64,000 nucleotides of DNA from MGIIa-L3 sp038150305 (GTDB taxonomy: Archaea > Thermoplasmatota > Poseidoniia > Poseidoniales > Poseidoniaceae), in assembly GCA_038150305.1 (NCBI GenBank), contig JAYOTG010000002.1:1-64000 (forward strand). The letters are read 5' to 3'. How positions within the stretch are numbered: position 1 is the first letter of the stretch; each line of letters opens with the position of its first letter. Positions 51,245-61,307 of this stretch are shown here, piece by piece. The notes under the pieces are model-generated. The model saw only the letters and a program-made list of their open reading frames with translations. It ran no database searches and had not been told where the DNA came from. The translations under genes and the position numbers were made by a program.

Positions 51245-54200
51245 ATGGAGGCCACGCAGCATCGGCAACGTGCGTCCCTTGGGATGCTGCTGGTGCTGCT
51301 CTTACCCCTCCTTCTGCCCATGGCGTCGGCTGCCCTCGGGCCCGTCCGAGAGGTGAGCAGTCCCACCGCGACGGTGGCGCCTTTGGGAGGCGGTGGGGGC
51401 ATCACGTCAGCCAACGTCACCTCGGTGACCGTGCCGGCCAACCACACGGTGTTCGACGCCGGGCTCACGGTTGGAACGGTCTGGAGCGAAGACGGCTTCA
51501 ACGGGACTCAATTCGCGCATGACACCAGGATCGGCTTCTCGGGCGGCCTTCACGAGGGTACGGAAGGATTGCTCCGAGGTGGCCGACTGACCCTCGCCTC
51601 ACCCGCATCGAACAACGATGTGGAGGATTTCGAGGATCCTGTGCTGACTCCCGACGGCTGGCTGGCGGTCGGGGGTGCAGATCGCGCTTGGTCCACGGTG
51701 AACCTCTCCACCACCGCACTGAACGCGTCGCTGGCTTCGAGCGCGTACCTCGGTCATCGCGCGCTTCTGTTGGGCGGACCAAACGCGACGCTCGACGCCC
51801 AGATGGCGGGCTGTTTTGTCAGCCCGCAGGTGGACGGACCCCGCGTCGTCCGCAACATGGCGGTGCGGTTCCGCTCCTCTGCCGACCTCGGACCCGACGA
51901 CGTGCGGTGGGTGGAATGGCGCAGCGAAGCGTCCCACACCTGGTCCACCCTGTCACCGTCGGGCGGTTATCCCGATCAGGTCACCGGGAACTTCACGCCG
52001 GGCATGACCCCCGATCCGACGTCGCTCACCACGGCCTGGATGGGGGACGAAGGCCCGGGATGGACCTTGCATGAGTTGCCTTTGGACGGGCACCTCGGGT
52101 CTTCTGAAGCGTGGTACCAACTCCGGTTTTGCTTTGCTACGGCCAACGATACCGCTTCGCGCGTCGGTTGGCTTATCGACGCGGTGAGCGTCCACAACGA
52201 GGGCGACCCTGGGGGTGCGTGGTTCCACGGGAACCTCTCTGGTGCTTATGCGCCAAACGCCGACGGATGGGTGGTGTTTGACACCGACCTGTCCGGCCTC
52301 TCGTCTCCAACGGAGCTCGCCTTCCGCGCGCATTGGGACATGGAAGGCGGCTGGCAAGACAGCATGACCACGCTTCTCAGCCTTGATCGGGGCGTGTCCT
52401 GGACCTTGCTCTCTCAAGCCCCGGGCCTGCCGGGCAACGGCGTCCTGTGGCAAGGAAGTTGGCTGACGCAAGAATCTGGCGAATGGGTGGACATCGGATA
52501 CAGCCTTCCTCCCGCGGTCTTCACCTCAGCGAACGCCTCCTCCGCTCAGTTGGCCTTCAGGGTCATCACCGACGCCAACGTCGGCTATGGAAACGCAGGT
52601 GTGGACGGATGGGAAGGCATCGCCATCGATGACCTGAGGGCCATCACCTACGGCGGTCCGGGCAACACGACCGTGCGCATGCTGGACAACTTCACGACCA
52701 CTCCCGTGCTTGGTCAAGGGGTGAACCTCAGCCAAAGCAACAGCACGAACGAGTGGGTCTGGACGCAAGCCCTGGGCGCCAACGGCGCAACATGGTGGAA
52801 CGCTTCCTTCGAATCAGGGCGGATGGTGCCTCGTGGTTGGTCCATCGCGCTGGAGCGAGGTCAAGGCTGGGACGTCGGCGCCTTGCCCAACGGAACCACT
52901 TCTGGGCCACGCGCTTGGCCTTCGGGCCAGCAAGGCGCGGGCATTGTGCTCGACGGGGACTATGCAGCGGAGAGCCTGGCCTACATGACCTCGCCGAGTT
53001 ACAGTTTGCCAGACAACAGCAGCGCCCGCTTGTCCTTCCGTTCGTGGGTGTGCACAGAAACGGATTGGGACGGAGGCGCGGTGCAAATTTCAGTGGACGA
53101 TGGAGCCACCTGGTGGTACCCGCCCTACGACAGCCACACGCACCACACTCTGTCGAGGATGAACCCCTACTCGCCGTTCTACGACGAGGGAATCTTCGAC
53201 GGGTCAATTCACTCAGGCGGTTGCCCCACCCGGTCCCAGACCTTTGATGCAGAAACCATCGACGTCAGCAACCTCTCAGGCCAGGACGTCCGTTTCAGGT
53301 ACGTCTTTTTCTCCGACACATGGGTGGAGAAGGACGGTTGGTACATCGATGACGCGGGTGTCGAAGTCGACCTGTTTTTGAATGAAGGCTCGTGGACGTC
53401 GCCCTCGTTTAGTGCACCAAGCCGCGCGTTGTGGGGAATGCTGGACGGACATGCACGCATGCCTCCAGGCACCAACCTCACGGTGGACCTCCTCCATCAG
53501 AACGGGACGGTCGTCAACGGCTGGACCGGTCTGAGCCTGCCCACGTTCGTGAGCCTCTCGACCAGCGAGGCCCCCGTGCTTCGCATGCGCGTGAACATGT
53601 CGACCACCTCTTCCTTGGCCTCACCGATCCTTGAGCGGCTGACGCTTGGTAGCGTCGTCCACCTTGATGCGGCGCATGCGGCCGCATCGCTCCCAAGCGG
53701 GCTCGTGGTGGGACAGGACGGCTCGATGCAGAACGTGGCCGCCCAATCCAGAATGCTTTCCTTCTCGACGTGGCCAACGTGCCCGCATCAACAGGCCACG
53801 GTGCACGTCATCGGTCAAGGGGCGCGTGTGGTCGCGCCTGGTGCGGCGGTCACGTCGCTCGGCAACGCATCGGGCGTGGAGACCTTTAGGTTGGAATGGA
53901 CCAGCGTAAAGCTTCAATCAAGCGTCAGCATGGAACTTCCACCCACCGCACAGCTCGTCGAAGCACGCGGAGAAGTGGTGTGCCAACACGCTGCTTCAGG
54001 CGTCCGTGCCGGCTTGGACGCACAGGCGCACGAGGTCTTCGACGTGGTCTCGTTGGGGTACGGCGATGTGCTCAGCACCGCGGCTTCCTTGGCTTCGGTG
54101 ATGGACGACAACAGCGGCACGGTGCTCTGGACCGCGAACAGCAGTTCACCCGGTCCAGCGGTCGCTGAGAACCAAAGCGTGGCCTTGCAATGGTGGATTG

Positions 54201-57200
54201 AAGGGGCATCTTCCAGTTTGACCTCCTCGGTGCCCTACAGCATGGTGCTCGCATTGGACGCGCCGGGCATCGGCCTGTCTCATCCAGCCGGGGTGAGCAC
54301 GGCCACCCACGCCAGCACCAACGCAACGCACGTTCACCTTGTGGGGACAGCGTCCTGCCAGCGGCACGCCGACGCGCCTTCGTTGTACGGTCAACGCTGC
54401 AGCACCTCGATCCGCGCTTGGTCAACGACCGCCCTGGTCCCGCTTCACGTGACGGCGCTCAGCCCGGTGAGCGAACGCCGGGTGCCGGTGGACCTGGCCG
54501 TCGTTGACGAGGCCTTGAACGCACGACGGGCCAGCAGCACGGCCACGGAACATCCGCTTGAGGTGTGGGTCGTGACCGATCAAGGCGCCGTGGACGTGAC
54601 CTTGGATCTCGCTTCCAGGGCCAAACTCCACGATGCTTTCCTGAGCGTTCCCTCCACCGCATGGACGCCGGGCACGAACGTCACGGTCGTCACCGAGCAC
54701 GACCGGACCGACGTTCGGGATGCCTCTGCCGCCGTTCCAGCGATTGAATCGATCACGCTCTCCTTTGGGACCTCACCCTCCGAGCCGCTTGGCGAGGTCA
54801 TCGTGGACCGCTTGTCGGAAGAAAGCCCTCGATTCCGACAACCGGCGGGGGCTGGCTTGGCCGCCATACAGGCCACCAGCACAGCATCGTGCACCGCCGT
54901 CTCATGCGAGGTCTCGTGGACCTTCACCTCCTCATGGTCCTTCGACGACGTCCCTCAGTTGTCGTGGTGGACGGCGGCCACGGACGTCGATGGATTACGA
55001 ACCGGACCCGTCGTGCAGGCCATGCAGGTCCAAGGCAACGATGTCGAGAACGATCTCGAGGTCCTCTCGCTCGAGGTCTTCGACGACCGCGGTCGAGCCT
55101 TGCACGATTGGACGCAGCCGTTGTGGCCTTTCGAGGTCAGCGCCAACCGAAGCCTCGATGTGCGTGGGCAACTCAGGCTCGAGGGCATCCCTGGCGTTCA
55201 TCCAGCAGCAGGGGATGCGTCCATCAGCGTCGAGTTGCGCAACGGGAGTTGGATGGACAGCGTGCTCGTCGGTGTGGGTGAAAACGGGCGATTCAATGGG
55301 ACCTTGACCACGCCTCCCTCGGGCATTTTGGCCAGTGGAGCAGCGCTGACCGTCGAGGCCAGGATCGTCCGTTTCGGCCCCGCAGATGCGCCTTCGACGA
55401 CCAGCGAGCAACGTGGCACCTCTCCGGTGGTCGACGTGGTCTACGATGACGTCCTTCCAAGCTTTGTCGGCCTTGACGTGCTTGACCCGGGAGGACGTCA
55501 ACCGGCCGATGGGCACGTGCTTCCTTCGGATTCGAACGTCGCTCTGGTGTTGAGCATCAGCGACGATCAGGGCTTGGACGGTCCTGCTTACGTCTGGTCA
55601 TGGTTGGAAGCACGAGACGACGCGAACAACGACGGCGTCAGCGACCTCGAGGAATGGGTCCGGATGGTGGTCCCATTGGCCACAGGCCGCACCGAGCAAT
55701 CCCTTGACCTGCCGTTGATTCAAGCCTCAGACATCGTTCCGAGCGGAGCCGATCTCGGCCTTGCCCGCTTTGTGGTCGAGGCCTACGACGTGGCCGGTCA
55801 CCCCCTCCCTGGTGGTGGTACACGCGAAGGTCCGTTCGCTGCTGAACTTCGCCTCGAAGCGCGCCGACCCACCACGGTGCCGACCTCCAGCCTCATGCTC
55901 GATACGGACGGAGGCCGTTTGTACCCCGGACACCTGCACACCTTCTCCGTGATCGTTCAAGACGCCAATGGCCTGACCACCCTCGACGCCATCGAACTGG
56001 CCTTGCTTGGGCAAAGCGAGGAGGCATGCCGCGTCACGTATGTGCCGAGAACAGGAGAAACAAGGCCCGATGTCGGCTGTTTCTTGGGTGCGCCAGAGGT
56101 GACGGTGCATGCTTTGACGGGGGCGGCGTGGCGCTTGGACGTCACGTTCCGTTTGCGGTGGGACATGGCCATCACGCACGGGGACATAGCGCATGTGCCT
56201 GCTCTGTACGTGAGTGACGAGGGCCAAGACCTCGGTCTTGGCTTCAGCCGAATCAGCGCGCTGGCATGGTGGACGAATGCATCGGTGGACCTGCACGTGG
56301 TCGACGCAAGCGACACCACGCCGCCCTACGGATCTTACGTGGACGGGACCGTGTTCGCCGAGCGGGACGACATCATCAACATCGAATATCGGGTGGTACA
56401 TGCTGGGTCGAACCAGACGGCGCAACGGTTGCCTGATGCTGTTCGGCTCGATTGGTTCGTGACCGATGGAGCACGAACCGACAGCGGGTCAATGGACGTC
56501 CCCAACAACGGGCAGCCGACCTTGCGCCTCCCCTTGGCTTCCTCCCTCTTCGTTCGAACGACTGGCCACCTCGAGGCAAGCCTCACCGGGTGGTCGTTGG
56601 GGAATCTGACCTCTCGGGTTTCTGTGAACATCGATGAGCATGAGCCTCGCTTGCTGGTCACCGCCGTTCAATTCCTGCAGGTGAACAGCACGTCCCTCGA
56701 TGCCGTCCCCTTGCAGGTGACCGTTCAGGACGTGGAACGCCCTGTGGAAGACGGTGTCATGGCCCATTGGAGGTTGCTGCGTCAGGGGCGCCTCATGGAC
56801 GGCACAGAAGGATTCAGCCCTCTGGACGTTGAGGTCCTGGCTGGCGGGTCAGCGGTGCATGCAGGCACCGTGGACCTTCGGCCATCGGAGCTTGAGATCA
56901 TGGAGGGCGACATGTGGCAGGTGTGGTTCACCGCGACGGACGCAGCAGGTCGGCCAGCCATCGGCGCAGGGAGCGTATCTGAACCCGTCACGGTGACCAT
57001 GCGCTGGATTGCGTACCAGCCCGCGCTGGCCTCCTTGGTGGCCGCTCCGTACCGTCCAACGCTCGGCGAGGTGGTCACCGTCGATCTGGAAATGGCCAAC
57101 GGCGGCGTGCTGGCCGGAACCACCGCCGTCCGACTGATCGACGACCGAGGGATCACCTTGGCTGAAACAGCGGTCGAACTTCAGCCAGGGGAACGTCAGC

Positions 57201-57478
57201 GCATCACGTGGAGCATCGAGGCATGGGCCGTGGGCGATCTTGGCCTTCGCCTTCAGCTTGACAACGGAAGCGTCGCCGATGTGCCTGTGCCCCTGGCGGA
57301 CGTCAGTCCAGCCACGGAGGGGACAAAAGGCAGCAATGCGGGTTGGACCAGCCTCGGCGCCCTCGCCCTCATCTTGGCCATGGCCAGTTTGGTGATGGTG
57401 CGTGTCCAGGCCTCCTCCTCGCGCACGTCGAAACGTGTGGTCGCCCTCGAGGAATCGTCCTTTGATGAGGAAGAATGA
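51245..57478 (+). CDS. Giant secreted/surface protein (2,077 residues)
   Basis: From the ATG at 51245, a signal peptide (LGMLLVLLLPLLLPMASAA) opens a very long extracellular chain. The first about 730 residues hold repeated modules with a W...S.D.G..W..L core and a VDGWEGIAIDDL or WYIDDAGVEVDLF end, like the MAM/jelly-roll modules found beside peptidase M6 proteins. The remainder is a series of Ig- or PKD-like beta repeats (SLDVRGQLRLEG, TPPYGSYVDGTVF). It ends with one membrane helix (WTSLGALALILAMASLVMV) and a short acidic tail (LEESSFDEEE). No peptidase motif is visible. Likely an adhesin or S-layer-linked protein anchored by its C-terminus. Confidence 0.8.
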   Translation: MEATQHRQRASLGMLLVLLLPLLLPMASAALGPVREVSSPTATVAPLGGGGGITSANVTSVTVPANHTVFDAGLTVGTVWSEDGFNGTQFAHDTRIGFSGGLHEGTEGLLRGGRLTLASPASNNDVEDFEDPVLTPDGWLAVGGADRAWSTVNLSTTALNASLASSAYLGHRALLLGGPNATLDAQMAGCFVSPQVDGPRVVRNMAVRFRSSADLGPDDVRWVEWRSEASHTWSTLSPSGGYPDQVTGNFTPGMTPDPTSLTTAWMGDEGPGWTLHELPLDGHLGSSEAWYQLRFCFATANDTASRVGWLIDAVSVHNEGDPGGAWFHGNLSGAYAPNADGWVVFDTDLSGLSSPTELAFRAHWDMEGGWQDSMTTLLSLDRGVSWTLLSQAPGLPGNGVLWQGSWLTQESGEWVDIGYSLPPAVFTSANASSAQLAFRVITDANVGYGNAGVDGWEGIAIDDLRAITYGGPGNTTVRMLDNFTTTPVLGQGVNLSQSNSTNEWVWTQALGANGATWWNASFESGRMVPRGWSIALERGQGWDVGALPNGTTSGPRAWPSGQQGAGIVLDGDYAAESLAYMTSPSYSLPDNSSARLSFRSWVCTETDWDGGAVQISVDDGATWWYPPYDSHTHHTLSRMNPYSPFYDEGIFDGSIHSGGCPTRSQTFDAETIDVSNLSGQDVRFRYVFFSDTWVEKDGWYIDDAGVEVDLFLNEGSWTSPSFSAPSRALWGMLDGHARMPPGTNLTVDLLHQNGTVVNGWTGLSLPTFVSLSTSEAPVLRMRVNMSTTSSLASPILERLTLGSVVHLDAAHAAASLPSGLVVGQDGSMQNVAAQSRMLSFSTWPTCPHQQATVHVIGQGARVVAPGAAVTSLGNASGVETFRLEWTSVKLQSSVSMELPPTAQLVEARGEVVCQHAASGVRAGLDAQAHEVFDVVSLGYGDVLSTAASLASVMDDNSGTVLWTANSSSPGPAVAENQSVALQWWIEGASSSLTSSVPYSMVLALDAPGIGLSHPAGVSTATHASTNATHVHLVGTASCQRHADAPSLYGQRCSTSIRAWSTTALVPLHVTALSPVSERRVPVDLAVVDEALNARRASSTATEHPLEVWVVTDQGAVDVTLDLASRAKLHDAFLSVPSTAWTPGTNVTVVTEHDRTDVRDASAAVPAIESITLSFGTSPSEPLGEVIVDRLSEESPRFRQPAGAGLAAIQATSTASCTAVSCEVSWTFTSSWSFDDVPQLSWWTAATDVDGLRTGPVVQAMQVQGNDVENDLEVLSLEVFDDRGRALHDWTQPLWPFEVSANRSLDVRGQLRLEGIPGVHPAAGDASISVELRNGSWMDSVLVGVGENGRFNGTLTTPPSGILASGAALTVEARIVRFGPADAPSTTSEQRGTSPVVDVVYDDVLPSFVGLDVLDPGGRQPADGHVLPSDSNVALVLSISDDQGLDGPAYVWSWLEARDDANNDGVSDLEEWVRMVVPLATGRTEQSLDLPLIQASDIVPSGADLGLARFVVEAYDVAGHPLPGGGTREGPFAAELRLEARRPTTVPTSSLMLDTDGGRLYPGHLHTFSVIVQDANGLTTLDAIELALLGQSEEACRVTYVPRTGETRPDVGCFLGAPEVTVHALTGAAWRLDVTFRLRWDMAITHGDIAHVPALYVSDEGQDLGLGFSRISALAWWTNASVDLHVVDASDTTPPYGSYVDGTVFAERDDIINIEYRVVHAGSNQTAQRLPDAVRLDWFVTDGARTDSGSMDVPNNGQPTLRLPLASSLFVRTTGHLEASLTGWSLGNLTSRVSVNIDEHEPRLLVTAVQFLQVNSTSLDAVPLQVTVQDVERPVEDGVMAHWRLLRQGRLMDGTEGFSPLDVEVLAGGSAVHAGTVDLRPSELEIMEGDMWQVWFTATDAAGRPAIGAGSVSEPVTVTMRWIAYQPALASLVAAPYRPTLGEVVTVDLEMANGGVLAGTTAVRLIDDRGITLAETAVELQPGERQRITWSIEAWAVGDLGLRLQLDNGSVADVPVPLADVSPATEGTKGSNAGWTSLGALALILAMASLVMVRVQASSSRTSKRVVALEESSFDEEE

Positions 57479-57508
57479 AATTCAGGCTTATGGGGCGGAG
57501 AACCATAC

Positions 57509-57592
57509 GACGGAGTTCCCGAGCGGTCAAAGGGGGTGGACTCAAGATCCTCTGCTAAGGCTTCGCAGGTTCGAATCCTGCCTCCGTCACCA
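57509..57592 (+). tRNA. tRNA-Leu (anticodon CAA), CCA encoded
   Basis: The acceptor stem is GACGGAG/CTCCGTC. The anticodon loop CTCAAGA gives CAA, with one U-U mismatch in the anticodon stem. A long variable arm marks a class II tRNA. The T-arm is GCAGG-TTCGAAT-CCTGC. The discriminator A at 57589 is followed by CCA in the DNA, which the other two tRNA genes here lack. A TTATGG stretch about 20 bases upstream may be its promoter. Confidence 0.93.
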
Positions 57593-57673
57593 TTCTTTCC
57601 ATACCAAACACACGACCGTCCCAACCCAATCCTTGCATCAGACAAGATTGCGCAGACGATCTGAGAGCAGAAG

Positions 57674-57757
57674 TGCGGGGAGCAGGATTCGAACCTGCGA
57701 ACCGTTGAGGACTGCGACCTGAACGCAGCGCCGTTGACCAAGCTGGGCGATCCCCGC
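57674..57757 (-). tRNA. tRNA-Leu (anticodon CAG)
   Basis: Minus strand: acceptor GCGGGGA/TCCCCGC, anticodon stem CTGCG/CGCAG around loop TTCAGGT (anticodon CAG), long variable arm CCTCAACGG, and T-arm GCAGG-TTCGAAT-CCTGC identical to that of the convergent tRNA-Leu(CAA). Discriminator A; CCA is not encoded. No intron. It lies between tRNA-Leu(CAA) and the HAD phosphatase gene. Confidence 0.95.
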
Positions 57758-57790
57758 GTGATCTGAACGCTGTGCCATTCGGTTATCAAG

Positions 57791-58528
57791 TCACCCCTCG
57801 GCCTTTTTCCGGGTGAGAATCGCCTCGACCAGCGGGGGGAAGGTAGCGCCGTGAGGTTCCGGCGAACACACCGATGCCACGGCCTTAACTTCTGGGAAAG
57901 CGCCGCCAACGGCGACCGACCAGCCGACCAGGTCAAACATGCTGAGATCGTTTGGCGCGTCGCCGACCGCGAGGACGTCCCCTGGAGGCACGTTGAGGCA
58001 CTCGAGCACGGCGGAGAGGCCTTGACCCTTCGACAGGCACGGGTCCATCACGTGAATTGCGAAGCCTGTCCGAAGCACCGTAAGGTGCGACCATTGCGAC
58101 GCAGCCAACAGGTCTTGGATGGCTTCCATGTCCTCATCGGTTTTCAGGCACCATTCCGACTCCCTCCATCGGTTGGTCGCGATGCCACTCGGGTCGATGT
58201 CCGGGAGCTGCTCCGCCACCCAACGGCAGGCGTCCTCGGCTTCGCGGCCCTCCGCGCGCAAGACGACTTCCCCGTTCGGGTACCACAACACCCCGCCGTT
58301 CTCACACACAAGGGGGCCGCTCAAGCCAATGAACCGCCAGAGGCCATAGGCGATGGGGCGCGTGTTCCCGGTGCAAATGATGACCGGGATGCCGGCCGCT
58401 TCGAGCGCCCGTAGGGCTTCGACGGCCCCGACGTGAAGCAACTTGTTCGCGTCGGTCAGGGTTCCGTCAATGTCCACGGCCACCAGCTTCGGTGTCCATC
58501 CTTCGGGCAGCCACGCCATGCTGGACAT
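57791..58528 (-). CDS. HAD-superfamily phosphatase, phosphoglycolate-phosphatase-like
   Basis: 245 residues from the ATG at 58528; GGAGGAGG lies about 8-10 bases upstream. The nucleophile motif is VAVDIDGTLT (Asp19, Asp21). The serine/threonine motif is VIICTGNTR, and the final acidic motif GDAPNDLSMF. The C2-type cap domain (about 85-175) is that of the archaeal TA0175/Cof group, often annotated as phosphoglycolate phosphatase. It dephosphorylates a small metabolite. The gene is divergent from the heavy-metal ATPase with only 30 bases between the starts. Confidence 0.9.
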   Translation of the reverse strand: MSSMAWLPEGWTPKLVAVDIDGTLTDANKLLHVGAVEALRALEAAGIPVIICTGNTRPIAYGLWRFIGLSGPLVCENGGVLWYPNGEVVLRAEGREAEDACRWVAEQLPDIDPSGIATNRWRESEWCLKTDEDMEAIQDLLAASQWSHLTVLRTGFAIHVMDPCLSKGQGLSAVLECLNVPPGDVLAVGDAPNDLSMFDLVGWSVAVGGAFPEVKAVASVCSPEPHGATFPPLVEAILTRKKAEG

Positions 58529-58558
58529 AGGTGTGTCCTCCTCCTTAGGGGTTCGCGC

Positions 58559-61276
58559 ATGCTGATGGCGGACGGCGAGCATGGTGGGAGGGTTGATGTG
58601 AAACCGGCTCTTCCCGAATCCATGGTCGATGAGGAGGAAGTCTTCATCGACATTGTCGATGGCGCGGTGACCACCACGTCAACCCCGGTCAAGCCAGCGC
58701 CCAAGCCGGTGGCTGAACCGGTGCCAGCGACGACCGAGGTGGCCGTTGGGGGCTCCGTTCTTGAGGCCGAAATCGTGACCGAGGCCACCGGCCAGTACGA
58801 AGTCACCTGGCCCATTCTGGGCATGGATTGCCCGGATTGTGCCTCCAAGGCGACCCGCGCCCTGAAGCATCTGGATCAGGTTTGGGCCCCTCAGGTATCG
58901 CCCACCGCTGGCGAAGTTCGCGTGCAGATCGACCTCTCTGTGGGGACCGTGGCGGAAGCCGCTCGCGTCCTCCGCTCGCTTGGGCACGCGCCCAACGTGC
59001 CCCACCAGCAGTTGAAGGGCGTCTCTGCCGCTTCGCTTGCGACCAAGAGCGGCGTCCCTGTGGCCCGATTGGATCGCCTGCTTCGACGGCAACCTGGCGT
59101 GCTTGATGCCGAGGTAACCAGGGACGACCGGGTGCTCCTCCAACTGCTTCCTGATGCACCTGAAACCTTGGAATCCGATCGGGATGCAGCGCTGACCGAT
59201 TTGCTTGGCTCGGCCCCCACCCTTGGGTTGGCCGACTCCGACCGGCTCCGACCGGATCAACGCCGTTTGGTGGGCGGCGCCTTCGCGTTCGTCCTTTTCC
59301 CCCTCGTCATTCTCATGGAGGTGCTCCACGCACCGGAACTTCTGCTTGGGGGGCTCGCAACACTGGCGGTCATTATCGGTGGAGCGGAGATGTTTCGTGA
59401 GGCCACTGCAGGGCTGCGGAACCGTCAGATTGGCTTCCAAGTCCTCACGTCCATGGCCGTCATCGGGGCCGTCCTGCTAAAAATGTGGGAAGAGGCCCTC
59501 ATCGTCGTCATCCTCGTCGCGTTCACGCAACACCTGGAAGGCGACGCTCTCGTTCGAGCGAGGGAAGCCATGCAAGGTGGCCTTGACCGCCTGCCGCGCA
59601 CCGCCCGGCGCTCGAACAAGCCCCACACCCACGGCATCGTCCAACCGATGGGTTTCAGCCTCGCTCCGACGACCATGTCGCCGATGCAGGCCCCAACCCC
59701 CTCGGTCGAGGAGTGGGAAGAGGTCCCCATCGATTTGGTGCGACCCGGTGACAAATTGCAGATTCGCTCGGGAGAGCTCATCCCTGCCGACGGACGCATC
59801 GTGGCGGGTACCGGGAGCCTCGACATGGCCCCCCTGACTGGCGAGTCCGTTCCCGTGGACGTTGAGACTGGCGACGAACTCAACGCTGGCCTCGTGCTTC
59901 AACGCGGTCCTGTGGAAATCGAAGTGACCGCGACAGGCGATGAAACCCGCCTCTCTGGCCTTATCGAAGCCGTTCACACCTTCCGCGAAGAACCCCCTCG
60001 TCTGCAGGGTCTTGTGGAGCGGTTCACTGCGATTTGGGTTCCCATCGTGCTCTTCGGCTCGGTGGTCATTTGGCGGGTGTTCTACCCTGAAGACATCACC
60101 ACGATGCTGCTGCTTTGGGTGGTGGCTTGCCCCTGTGCGCTGCTCTTGGCCGCCCCGATGCCGCACGCCGCCATTCTTGCGCGAGCCGCCCACCTTGGCG
60201 CCATCGTTCGTGGCGGTCATGCCATGGAACGTCTTGCGAAAGTCGACCACGTCTTGCTTGACAAGACCGGGACCCTGACCAGCGGCCGCCCAACGATTGG
60301 CGCCATCACCGTGGCCAAAGGACGCCGTCGAGACACGGCCATTCGCTTGGCGGGTGGGCTGGAAGTGGCGTCCTCACACCCCTACGCCCTCGCTGTGGGC
60401 GACCTGTTGGAGGAGGAGAACCTGAAGCCCACGGCCGTGCAGGGGTTGAAGGATGTGCACGCCGGAGTCGAAGGTCAGGTGAAGGGCGAGTTGGTGGGCT
60501 TGTACCGCCCAGACCGCCTCCCTGAGGGCGTCAGCCTCGAAGGCGACCTCGCCGCGGCCTTGGTGGTCTCGAGCAGAGAAGGCCATGGTGCAAGCGTGCT
60601 TGTTCGAGGCAGCCAATGCGTCGCGCTGTTCACCTTCGTCCATGACGACGGGCGCTCCGGATCCGACGAGGTGGTGAAAGACCTCTACTCCCGCGGCGTG
60701 AACGTCGAAATCCTGTCCGGTGACCTGCAGACGGCCGTCGATTTGTTCGCTGAGCGTGTGGGCATGTCCACCAACGCAGCGCACGGCGAACTGACCCCCG
60801 AAGACAAGGTACGCTTTGTCGAACAACGCAGCAGCACCCACGTGACGATGATGGTCGGTGACGGCTTCAACGACGCCGGTGCGTTGGCCAAGGCCGATGT
60901 CGGTGTGGCCGTGGGCACCGGCGAGCAAGTGAACCTCGAGGCCGCGGACGTGCTGATTCCAGGCGACGATCCGCGGCTCATCACGTCCCTCATTTCGCTT
61001 GCACGTTCAGCCAACCGCACGCTTTGGGCCAACCTTCTCTTCTCGATCGGTGTGACCGTCATCCTCGTGTTCGCGGTCATCAACAACTGGTACGACAACC
61101 TCTGGATTGGTGTACTGGTGCACGAGATGTCTGTGATTGTTGTCATCCTCAACGGCGCTCGGCTTGCGGGAAGCGACGGTTGGTGGGACCTCATCAAGGG
61201 CACCTTCTCGGGCATCCTTGGCGACACCCGAGAATCCCTGTCGCTCTTCGCCTCGCGGTTCCGTTCCACGTCGTGA
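58559..61276 (+). CDS. Heavy-metal-transporting P1B-type ATPase
   Basis: 905 residues from the ATG at 58559. An acidic N-terminus precedes a heavy-metal-associated domain with CPDC (about 91-94). The membrane CPC motif is ACPCALLLAAP (about residue 522), the TGES actuator loop is near 427, the phosphorylation site DKTGTLTSG near 567, and GDGFNDAGALA near 768. The C-terminal helix LWIGVLVHEMSVIVVILNGARL carries the HE..S-type residues of Zn/Cd/Co-like pumps. CPC itself allows Cu or Zn/Cd. It exports metal with ATP. The triple zinc-ribbon gene follows 31 bases on. Confidence 0.92.
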   Translation: MLMADGEHGGRVDVKPALPESMVDEEEVFIDIVDGAVTTTSTPVKPAPKPVAEPVPATTEVAVGGSVLEAEIVTEATGQYEVTWPILGMDCPDCASKATRALKHLDQVWAPQVSPTAGEVRVQIDLSVGTVAEAARVLRSLGHAPNVPHQQLKGVSAASLATKSGVPVARLDRLLRRQPGVLDAEVTRDDRVLLQLLPDAPETLESDRDAALTDLLGSAPTLGLADSDRLRPDQRRLVGGAFAFVLFPLVILMEVLHAPELLLGGLATLAVIIGGAEMFREATAGLRNRQIGFQVLTSMAVIGAVLLKMWEEALIVVILVAFTQHLEGDALVRAREAMQGGLDRLPRTARRSNKPHTHGIVQPMGFSLAPTTMSPMQAPTPSVEEWEEVPIDLVRPGDKLQIRSGELIPADGRIVAGTGSLDMAPLTGESVPVDVETGDELNAGLVLQRGPVEIEVTATGDETRLSGLIEAVHTFREEPPRLQGLVERFTAIWVPIVLFGSVVIWRVFYPEDITTMLLLWVVACPCALLLAAPMPHAAILARAAHLGAIVRGGHAMERLAKVDHVLLDKTGTLTSGRPTIGAITVAKGRRRDTAIRLAGGLEVASSHPYALAVGDLLEEENLKPTAVQGLKDVHAGVEGQVKGELVGLYRPDRLPEGVSLEGDLAAALVVSSREGHGASVLVRGSQCVALFTFVHDDGRSGSDEVVKDLYSRGVNVEILSGDLQTAVDLFAERVGMSTNAAHGELTPEDKVRFVEQRSSTHVTMMVGDGFNDAGALAKADVGVAVGTGEQVNLEAADVLIPGDDPRLITSLISLARSANRTLWANLLFSIGVTVILVFAVINNWYDNLWIGVLVHEMSVIVVILNGARLAGSDGWWDLIKGTFSGILGDTRESLSLFASRFRSTS

Positions 61277-61307
61277 AGACCTTAGGGGAGAAGGCCCTGC
61301 TCGTGGC

